This document shows, one piece after another, positions 26,076-35,966 of a stretch of DNA of 64,000 nucleotides. Under the pieces are notes generated by a model. It was not told where the DNA came from. It worked only from the letters and a program-made list of their open reading frames with translations, and searched no databases. Numbering within the stretch: the stretch's first letter is position 1; every line of letters starts with the position of its first letter. Position numbers and translations under genes: made by a program. This DNA comes from Pyrus communis (lineage: Eukaryota > Streptophyta > Magnoliopsida > Rosales > Rosaceae): positions 2,812,621-2,876,620 of the forward strand of contig NC_084803.1 of assembly GCF_963583255.1 (NCBI RefSeq), written 5' to 3'.

Positions 26076-27449
26076 TCTTTGCTTCATGGTTTTAGCCTTA
26101 GTATAATGATTTTAGTGAAGAAAAAAAGGGATTCATTGTGTAGGCTCTAGTTGGGGATCAATGATAAGTTTTGCGGGTTTAATTGCGAACTAATCAACAA
26201 AAATTGATGTATTACTACTTAGCACCCCTACCAAAACAGGTCAACGGCTTATAACTAAGGGGTTTTTTTGCTAAAAAATGTCCAACCCTAGAACCAATCG
26301 GTAAAGGAGGGAGTGACTTACCTCTTTATAAGCTCTTGCAAGGTTTTGTTGTTTTTTAGCGTGAGACAATTCTTAGAATCTTTACGGCTATTAAAATCCC
26401 CTTATTTCTTTTGTGTCTTTCTTTTTAACAATTATGATAACTTTTTAACGTATGAATGGCTTGAGTTTGGTCAGTGTGGCTTTATTATTATCAATTTCAT
26501 CACCGTACTTGATTCCGTTCACAAATCTAGTCCAAATTGACAACTTTCGTCTACCAATATGGGAGGCATTAATGCATGATTTGTTTCCTATTGGTGCGCA
26601 TGCACTCTAATGTAAGATCAAGCTTGGACCGGTCTAGGGTTAAATTATAGCCCAACAGATCTGTGAGCCGTACGTGAGCCTTTTTAGTAAATTGAACTCT
26701 CAACCAACGTTATGATCACGGACATCGGTTGATTGAATTACACACCTGCATTACAATGATCAATTATTAAGCTTGAGTTGAGAAACCTTATGAATCACAT
26801 CATCACTAGGCAGCTTGACGTCGTCAAGTTTCCGGCTCAGCATCGTCACAATGGTCCGATAGACATCTCTCAGCGCAGCTTGGCACATATCGAACCTTCC
26901 AAAGTGATTCACCATATTCTTCAAAGAATTAGCATCTCAACTATATACTGGATGCTAAATACACCATATACCCCATGTATTTCTTTTGAAATATATAGCT
27001 ACCAGCTAGAGAGCATGATAGATTCATCTCAACTACAATTACAAAACACTTTTTTTTTAAAATTTATTAAGGAAAAACTAAGCTAATTTATGGAAGTAAA
27101 AGTTATATTTTGACAGGTGCAGTGAAATTTAGTATTTGCTTTAATTATTAGAGATTTAAAGTTCAAGTCTCGTGAATATGTCAAATGAAGAAAATTCAAA
27201 TCCAAAAATGTTTTCCCATATCAAAAAATAAGTTTAACCAAAAAACATAAGATCAACAAAAAAAACACAAATATAAGAATGTTGTAATGATTATAACTTG
27301 TCACCATACATAATCAACAAAACCATGAAAGATTAGATGTTGAAATTAAGTTGTCAAAGTCATATATTATATACACACACATGGAAAACCAATGCAAATA
27401 AGTCATTGAAAAAGTGACTAATTAATCCATTAATTAAATAAAAACCTAC

Positions 27450-27860
27450 CTTAAGATCGTCATTAGGCCGAAAACAAGCGAAATCAACGAGGTAGATGGA
27501 TCGAGGGCGTGACATGAAGTAAACAGACAAAGTGAACACAAAAACACCAAAGAATCCTAGCACAGTTGCTAGGTCATAACGTGCATCATCCCAAAGCTTC
27601 TTCCACAGCTCCTCCCTACTCAAACTTCCCACCTCAGCACTAAAAACCAGCACAAGCACAGGGATGTTGGCCAATTATATGGCATGGTTGATGAGGTGGT
27701 GGTACCCCAACTTCACATACTTTAGGTTTACGGACTGTAAAAGGTCCAGCAGCCGCCTGCGCACTCTCATGGAGAACGTGAGGGAACCAGCATTGGGGCC
27801 GGACGACTCAACCCCACGGTTGACAATCTCGGTGGACTGGAGATCTTGCTCACTGGCCAT
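27450..27860 (-). pseudogene. KCS10 exon-1 pseudogene copy
   Basis: The copy keeps the same 411-bp length, Kozak context and donor site as exon 1 of the intact gene. A Tyr codon is now TAA at 27677-27675, about 61 codons in, and exons 2 and 3 are absent. The promoter-proximal flank is also duplicated, including a shortened TATATAT run near 27920, so transcription of a truncated RNA is conceivable. Confidence 0.92.
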
Positions 27861-29446
27861 GGTGGGTGGGATTGGCATGGACTGGATTGGATTGGATTGT
27901 GAGATAGATTAAAGGAGTGTTAATATATATGAGCATCAAAAGCGGTGGGTGGAAATTAGTTAATGCAAACACCAACTAGAACCAACTCGAACAACCATTA
28001 GTTGAGAGCTTTTAAGAGCTTTGAATTCCCTTTTTTTTATTTTATTTTTTTACAATAATGGAATGGAATTTTTGGGGTGTGCAATTCCAAGTCTTCTTCT
28101 TCTTCTTGGTTTTCTCTATTTTGTAAAAATTTTGATTAACATTTTTTTTTTTTTTTGTGAACATGGAAAATTAATTGGTTCTGGTTATGGATAATGCGAG
28201 TGATAGTGTCACACACTTTGTTGTGTTTCTTGTGAATATTAATGAGTCAAAAGAAAAGGAAACTTAAAGAAGGTTGTTGAGGGAAGGGGGCATTTGCCCT
28301 TCAAGGCCATTAGCTGGCTTCCCCAAAGGAAAAGTTTTTAAGTGTACCGGTAACCAGGCCATGTTCTCGGCACATCAAAAAATCTTTCAAAAGAAGAGGC
28401 TTGTTATTTTGTTCATCTACCATGGTCATCACCATTTAATTATATTTTTCTGTGGTACAAGAAGTTAGTGGAATGCTTAATTAGTGAAGTCCTCTTTACA
28501 ACTGTTAATATCGGTGGGAAAAATCACAGAAAACGACCCTTCATGTATCACTTGTTAATGTGGAGTGTAATATTAATAATAGTCAGATGCAATAACAGTT
28601 TAGTCTGGAGAATTGCATGTGAAGGTGCAGTTTTAAGAGGCTTAATCGTGAAGAATTCAATTACCAGACTCGACAAAAAAAGAGGAACATGGAGAAGTTT
28701 GCTGAAGATTCTCATTCGGTGATAACTCACTTGTTCTTCCTTCAAATGGGGCAACGCTATTATTGTGTTGATCAAAATTCTTTGGCGCTGCGTCTCAATC
28801 TCTATTTAAGATTGGTAGTCAATGAGGAAAGTCAGCTGGTCATTTCATACATTAGCAAAGTTCTACCTTAAAATCACTTTGACTGATATCATCACGTTAT
28901 TATTTGGTGTTATTAAGTTACGTATTGTAATATAAATTGACAGAAAATTTATATTTATAAGAAATATTCGAATGTAATTGTCACTACTATGTGATATTAG
29001 TAATTTATTCATGTTACAACATTTGAATCTATTTACTAATACTATACCCCAAGTTCAAAACTTATTAAACCTGTTATCCATCCATGTTATAACATTTAGA
29101 TTAATAACTTGACGTGGGAGGTGTGATTTCACGTCAAACAATTTCTCATATTTTACATAGTATTAATAAATAAAACAAATTATAATACAAGTTGACTGTA
29201 ACACCTCAACTATGTAGTTGTGCGACAATCACAACGAAGGCTCCGAATTATGACTTGTCTTGAATACTAGAACTAACACCAACTGTTGGAAGTTTCCCTG
29301 CTGTCAACCTTTCTTTATTACGCATGGGACCTTTGCACAACCAGAAGTTCCATTATTAAAACCCTAATACAAATCACATCACCCATATTATTGAGGGTAA
29401 AATTACAAAATTTGTAAAGTTAGTGGGAAACAAAATAAATAAAAAT

Positions 29447-32400
29447 TTAAGATGACAACGGAGAAACCATGGCATTGGCAGAATCTGGTCCGTGATTATT
29501 CACACTAGGTATTATTTCCACTGGAGAAACAAGCTTCACAAACGTGTTTCAAAAAAAAAAAAAAATTTTAAAACAAGCTTCACAAACTCTTTGAGTTCTG
29601 TAAAGCTGGAATGCTCGCTGTATGGCACCTCATACCTGCAGTGCAAGAGAAGAAAGCGGGAGTGCGAGAATCACTACTCTATAATGTTTGATATAGTCAA
29701 AAGTTTCATCGAAGGCAATGTAGTATTGTAGCAGAGAAGGAAATGTCAGCTTATAATGGTACCCTGCTGTGATCTTCTTCCCGAGGACTTCTTCTTTCCT
29801 TTACCAAAAGTCCAACCAGTTGGAGAGAAAGAAATGATAAGGCTGAATCGACTCTGAGAGTTAAAGAACAAAAGAACTAGTTTAGCACTTCGAAACTTCA
29901 GACTTGCCCTTGGCCTAATATGAAGTGGAATTCGAGTTCATGGAAAGGGTAGCTTAATCGAGAAATGTAAGTTCATGATATGATGCCAAGTAATATTCTT
30001 CGAAAACATATTTCTCTGGATATGTCTACATACCAAAGTAACATAATAAGGAAAAGGGTAAATCCCTCACGGAATATTGATTGGAAATATGCTTCAGTCG
30101 CTTGAAGCTTGCAAGTGTCCACATAGGGACCACATGGATATGGCTTTCCTGTTCGTTTAATGTAAACCACTGCGTATCTTCTTCAGGAAAATCCAAGCAT
30201 TTTGAAGTATGCAGCTTTCCTGCATTAACAAAAATCTTTTTCCGGAGCACACGAGCAACCTCCAAAAAAAGTCGTTCCTTTCCTGTTGCAAAATGGAGAT
30301 TAAACACATGGATGGGGAGAGAGAAATAAATGAGCTGGGGGTTAAAGAGATAACAGAAAGGAAATACAATGACCACTTTATGGAGTAATCTAATGATATA
30401 TCATTAGAGCAACACATTGGAATGGATACGTAAAAGAAAAAGGAAGAGTGATTGATGAGTCCATATTATACCATATATTTTATCCTATTCTTAGTTATAG
30501 TTTATTGGTTATTTTGGTAGAATTTTGATACTTTATTATATATTTTCAATGTAGGACATTTGACTCCATCTGGAGCAAAAAGTGATCAAACGGATGAATT
30601 TTGGAGTGATTCCAATTGGAGGATGTTCGTGACCCTTTCAAGATGATGTTGTTAAAGTTTCAGATTTTTCTACCAAGCCGTTTGACTGTGGCGATGAAAT
30701 AAATTAAGACCCATCGCACAGTTTTCCTAGATTTACGTTTCTGGACGTTTTGGGTATTTTGAAAGTCAAGATGTCATATTTTAAGGAAGATTCATTCTGA
30801 GGATTTGTTAGGGACGTCTCAAGCTTTAAAAAGAGACTTTTGGACCAAATCAGAGTTGATTTGGTCAGTCAAAAGTCTGATTTTCTGAGAAGTCCGAATT
30901 TCAGTTCAAATAGGAAACCTTTTATTTTCTAGTTATCTTATTTTATTATGTTTCCTAGTTTTTAGAATACCTTTTCTAGGTAGGATTTTATTTTGTAGTA
31001 GTATAAATAAGGTTATTTAGCCTTTAGAGAAAGGGAGAGGCATCAATTTGGAGAATTTAGTTAGACTTTGACGATTTGTATTTCAAGGTGTTTTCTATCA
31101 TTTTTCTATTTCAATAAAATTCCTTTTGTTTTATAGTTGTTCGTAACTAATTTCCATTTATTAGGGCGAAGCCATGAGCCTTAGCATGAATATGTAATTT
31201 TATTAATTTGCTTATGAATGGATGCATGCTTGCTTTGAATTATTAATTACCGTGATTAAACTATCTAATTGTTTTAGTGATTCGCGACCATTAGGATTTT
31301 TAGACAAGTAATTTGATACAATTTTTGTTGGAACATCACCCTGAAATTGAAGAAGGCGGAACCCTAGACATTTACAATTTGGTAAAATTGCATAAGATTG
31401 TTAAGGGGACAGTGGAATTCTAGGCTTTTACAATTTGGTTTTCAAAACGTTTTCTTTTGTTTTCTTTACTTTGCTAATTTCTTTAACCTTTTTAATTAAA
31501 TTCGTTTTTATTGTTTTTAAATTCAAAATCAATCTTTTCCAATCTTTGTTTTCAAATAATTAATTAAGATTTGGTATTTACATAAATTATACTACGATAA
31601 CCTTGTACTCTTGCAAGTGTTTTTAAGTGTTTTTTTTTTGTGGATGGTAAAAATCCTATCATAGATAGAAATGAGATAAGCAGTGAACTCTACCAATAGT
31701 GTAGCTGCCGATCAGAAATAGAGTTTTAGGGTTGAAAGTTTCAGCTTGAATGGCATCAATGACGAACTGTATTACAGCCTCCTGCTTTGGAAAATCATAT
31801 TGCAAAACATAATGAAATGAGAGTAAACGTCACTTCGCTTCTAAATTTGTATTATGCAGTATATACTTTTCCAACAACAAAGGAAAGACATGAACTTCAT
31901 AACATATGCCGTATTCTATGTGTCAGGCTCACCTGTGGATTACAATAAGTGGTATCAAGGATGAGAGTATGGATAGAACATGTTTGCAAAAAAAAACATG
32001 CTTGCTACGCTGTCGCTATAGCGAAAGTCCCCTGTATGCAGAACAGCCTAGATACACATGGAACCGGGACCATTATCCAACAAACATAGAAAAGAAAACA
32101 AGAATACTAGGGAGTGAGGTTAGAAGGTCAGTTTGGACCACACCTTACTGTCGGGTGGTTCGAAAAGTATAATTATCGAACCAGGACAGTGGTTTGCATC
32201 CAAGCAGGTCACGTTAATACCAGCAATATTCATCTTTTGGTTGACGGGTACAACCTGTATGCTGTCCCATGGAATGCCAATCTTCATATTTACAAGCTTG
32301 GCTATGATGGAGGAGCAATAAATCTTTCCGTGACAGAAGGACTTTGTTAGACCTTGGTAATCTGCAGTAACAAATGCAATCATCTCAAACCAGATAACCT

Positions 32401-33123
32401 TGACCCACAAATGTCTGCAAATAACTAGCCCTTTGTAGTACCTGCCATCATTCCAAATGGGGTAAAACACCATAACTTGTGCTAAAGCTGAAGAACAATA
32501 CATACTAAAAAGTGTAGTACACAGTGACATTCACAATCCCCTGAAAGGCCACTTACCACTTGAAATGGCGTTCCTGGTTTGCAACACCACGAGGGAATAT
32601 CCCTGAGCTTCTGATTTGTAGCATTATTGTTCGCCACACCACGTTTCTGACCAGAACCTGACACCCGTTTTTCTACCCTTCGCTGTTCTCTGTTTCCTGG
32701 CAATTCCAAATCCCGGGAAGTAATCAGTGATCAATTTGTTTGCAGCTGTTCTACTAACATCATTAACTGGTGCTTCCAAAGCATCATTGGGCATATCGAC
32801 TCCATTGGCTCTCCTTTTTCTTGGCTGTGCTTCAGTTGAACTACTAGTAGTAGTAGTGGTACCTTCTTGAAGTTGAGCAAGGGCATGCACAATCTTCTTC
32901 CGCGGACCAAAGGCAGTAATGCCTATGCTAAACAAATCCTTCACATCAAATAAAAACCAACAAGAAAGAGAAATTCAATCAAAATCCAAAGCAAGTAACC
33001 AAAAGGGTGAGTTAATTGGCAAACATACCCATGTTCTATACCTCTTCTGTGAGCCATTGTAGAGTGTCCCAATCAATCTCTTCTCCAACAAAAACATCCT
33101 CGTACTTCTGTAATCCCAGGCTG
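29447..33123 (-). pseudogene. SNM1 pseudogene copy
   Basis: Recognisable parts, in gene order, are the end of exon 2 (to 33123), exon 3 (about 32942-32553), exon 5 (about 32357-32140), exon 6, exon 7 (about 31799-31694), exon 8 (about 30280-30069), exon 9 and exon 10. Exon 1 with the UBZ4 finger is missing. Exon 4 with the HxHxDH metal site is deleted. Exon 3 has a 17-bp frameshifting deletion, exon 10 is split by a small insertion, and a solo LTR sits between exons 7 and 8. The copy cannot encode a nuclease. Confidence 0.92.
30453..31661. mobile_element. Solo LTR, about 1.2 kb
   Basis: This segment is absent from the parental SNM1 intron. It begins TGATGAGTCC and ends CCTATCA, the TG...CA ends of an LTR. 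It contains a TATA box (tataaataag, about 31002) and an AATAAA signal (about 31110), but no coding sequence and no second LTR. The flanks gtgat and tagat are only a partial target-site match, GAT being shared. A solo LTR formed by LTR-LTR recombination is the simplest reading. Confidence 0.8.
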
Positions 33124-33529
33124 ACATTCTGAAAGTCTGTCCAATATTATATAGAAAATCATTAAAATTCATGCACAAAATAGAAGGAACTTTGGGAGTC
33201 CGAAAAATTGGTTTGGATAATTAATGAACAAACCGATGTTTAGGACATTTAATTTATAGTATTTAAATTTCTTCCAATTTCCTGTTTTTGGGAGAAACTG
33301 TTGGTACTAGTCTCAGGCTCTCAGCTTGATATGGTGTAAATTTTAAAGAACCCATCATTTGATATTCTTACACCCTATATTTCAGCCGTGTACGGACTTG
33401 ATTGGATTGGTCACGGGGTACTCTCATATTCCATTGGACCGGCATTACTCATTCTTTTTATAGTTGCATCAATAAGTTCGATTTTGCCCCACCTTGACCC
33501 TTAGTTTCTTTGTTCTCTTATTGTTCCAG

Positions 33530-33674
33530 GAGTTCCCGCTGCCTTTATAGTTTTCTAAGTGTACGAGAAGGAGGAGCAAAAAATTGATGACATGGTCCTA
33601 GAAGCTCTCTCTCGTGGATGCAAATTGAAATCTGATGTTGTCAAAAAGTTCTGTACATCCAAGAAGATTGAGTG
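33530..33674 (+). pseudogene. Last-exon pseudogene of the reticulon-fused dehydrogenase
   Basis: The copy matches exon 12 of the intact gene, with its acceptor site and TGA. The codon for Tyr after IVF has become TAA at 33556-33558. No upstream exon is present in the copy. Confidence 0.9.
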
Positions 33675-35258
33675 ACTGACTGCTGATAGTTACCTGACAC
33701 TGCTTGCCTGAGAATCGATATAGAATTGCAGTGTTTGATACGATTGTTGTGTCATGTAGTCACTTTTCTTTCTTCAACCCTGAACATCCCTAAAAATATA
33801 AGAAACGAAGAAAGGTCCTATTTGATTTATTTTTTGTAATTACATTGTATGATTTTGTTTATTGCTCTAGTTTCTCGCTATTTTTGACACGTCTTGTAAT
33901 TTTTAAACTTTTAACTTTACCCGACGTTATATTTAGTTTCTCGTTCATTGTTATCTTATTGATTATATAATCACTTTCTGAACTTAAATGCTAGGGTTAA
34001 TAAAGCACAAGCCCACGGAGGTTGATTTTGGCCATTATGTTTGTGGAACTCATAAGTCAGGATCAGCTTTCAAGCGTAAACGACTAATTCTAACACTCAT
34101 TTTATTTTTGTTTTATAAGAACACGGTCATCCATGATTATAAATAATTTATAGTCAAAATTATAATGACGTGGCTAATTGTTTAGCTTAGAGGTTGCCAT
34201 CACGGAGTCAAGTCAACCGTGAGATTATTTATTCGGTTGCATGTTACATCTCTAAACATAATTTCATATTAGAGTTTAGTTAATAAACAATTGAAGTGTC
34301 AATTTTTTGGTAACCCAAAGCCGAAGGTGTCATTCAATTCATGGAAAATTATTGTCATCAGAAACGACAGCTATTGAGTTTTCAATAAAATGTCCACATT
34401 GTTTTTTTTTTTTTTAATTTTTTAATTTTTTTTTTTTTTTTTTTCAATTGTGGTACGATTTGGCAATTGCGATGCCTTGTGCTTAAGTTCTTATATACAA
34501 TTTTGTGGTATCCCCCACCAAGTTCCTAATATCAAAATTTAGGTAAGGGATTCAAACTCAAGTGCGAAAAGACGGATATATTATCCAAATGCCTAGTGTC
34601 AAAAGTAAGTCATTCAGTAAGAGATTCGAACTCACGTGCAAATAGGCGAACTTATTGTCTTGATTGAGTGACTTAACTTATATTTGCACATCAAGAAAGT
34701 TAATACTAACACGGTAATAATTAGAGACTAGTTTTGTATAGAGACACAAGACTTGATAATCATATATCGTCTTAGTTGGCTTGATCTCGTTGTCAACACG
34801 TGTCACTGGTATCGTCACAATTAAGAGGGTCATTGTACCGTTGGACTACTTGCTTTGGTTAATTGATTGAGACTACGACATTATTAAAGCCTAGTGCAAA
34901 TTAAAATGAGTATCGATCCATCCGGTGTCCCCATGAATAATGAACAACATTTGCATTTAAGAAAAAAAAATTGGTGCATCTTGTTACAAGAGAATTTATC
35001 TTTTCTTTGATAATTCATGTCATAAATGAAAACTTTGACGTAAATTTACTATGTATAGATGATAAAATAAGAACACTTTAAACGAATCAAGCACTATTGT
35101 GGGGATTTATTTTTCCACGTGACAATGTGGAACTTGAAGAATTCATGTGCAAAACTAACGTTTCTCGCACGTATTTGTAGCCCCAAAGAACGAAATTATC
35201 AATTAAACACTAAATTTCTCGAATTATAGTGTTATTGTGACATTTCAGATTCGGAAAA

Positions 35259-35965
35259 ACCCAAAACCCATACTAAAACAAAATCACAGGCCCAATCGAG
35301 GAAACATAAAGCGTTTGACCAAAGCATGCCTGGCACTTTGAATTCACTTGCATTGCAACTCCCGTTTCTCTTCACTTTTTTGTTAAAAAAGGCAAATAAA
35401 GTAATTAAAATCTAAAAATCTCACACAAACAGCACGTAATTCAAAATCTCTCTGCTTTCGCTCGCTCTGTCTCTAAAGAATCCATCTTTTTAGATTCATT
35501 CAGTCATTCCATTTGTTTCGTTTTCGAAAGCGAATTTACTTGTGCAGTCTCCAAACCAAAATTCACTCTTTGTCTGCAGCCTCTCTGAATCTCTGTGTCT
35601 CTTCCTCTCACTGCCTGCCACTTTCTTTGCTTTATCTTCTTCCCTTTCCAATAAGATTCTTATTCCTCCATCTCTGCAAACTTTTCCTCTTGTTTTTTCT
35701 TCCATTTCTGCTTCTGGGTCGCATCATTTCTTCCATTTCTCAATTGGGTTTGATCAATCTTCACTTCATTAAGAAACCCTTTTCTTTTCCCGCGCGCCAA
35801 TCAAATTCTTGTTCGTTGTCCTTTTCTTTAATTACCCTTTTGAGATTTTTCAGAGTTTTCTCTGATTTCATGGAACGCTGGCGTTAATTTCACCGTGTGT
35901 AATTTATTTTGTAATTTTTTATCGGAAAGTCGAATGGAGACTTGGTGGGTAATGGTGAATTTGTA
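35259..35965. promoter_or_regulatory. Promoter and 5' leader of the BRCT gene
   Basis: Sequence beyond the duplicated block includes gcccaa at about 35291 and a long CT-rich leader (35450-35880) typical of plant 5' UTRs. Open frames across it are low-complexity and out of frame with the gene. Two short upstream ATGs occur at 35934 and 35952. Confidence 0.5.
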
Positions 35966-35966
35966 A
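35934..35966 (+). promoter_or_regulatory. Upstream ORF whose stop overlaps the main ATG (TAATG)
   Basis: A 10-codon frame (ATG at 35934, second in-frame ATG at 35952) ends at TAA 35964-35966. The main start codon begins at 35966, so stop and start share one A. The frame differs from the main CDS. The arrangement suggests translation control by reinitiation. Confidence 0.6.

Larger units (their letters stand above)
22241..26960. other. Gene-poor, repeat-rich spacer
   Basis: No intact gene is visible. Recognisable pieces are the FMO1-like promoter, a MITE at 22887-23165, three SINE-like tRNA-derived pieces, and a possible LINE remnant at 24152-24457. A 57-codon open stretch on the minus strand (26939-26767, beginning DANSLKNMVNHF and containing CQAALRDVYRTI) looks protein-like but I cannot assign it. 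It abuts the left edge of the duplicated block. Confidence 0.55.
26961..35258. repeat. Degenerate duplicate block B (copy of 3.1-8.3 kb fused to 13.07-14.97 kb)
   Basis: The block repeats segment A1 and then segment A2 in the same orientation, introns and spacers included. The 4.7 kb between them (8333-13073 in the parent) is missing. The join reads ...aatcccaggCTGacattctgaaag at 33121-33123, where CTG is common to both parental ends. Other differences include the loss of about 230 bp carrying SNM1 exon 4, a roughly 45-bp insertion near 29545-29590, a 17-bp deletion in exon 3, and an inserted solo LTR. All gene pieces carry disabling changes. Confidence 0.93.

Noticed and set aside
35513..35887. 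124-codon plus-strand frame before the BRCT gene
   Set aside because: It is a Ser/Leu/Phe-rich reading of a CT-rich 5' leader with no conserved features.
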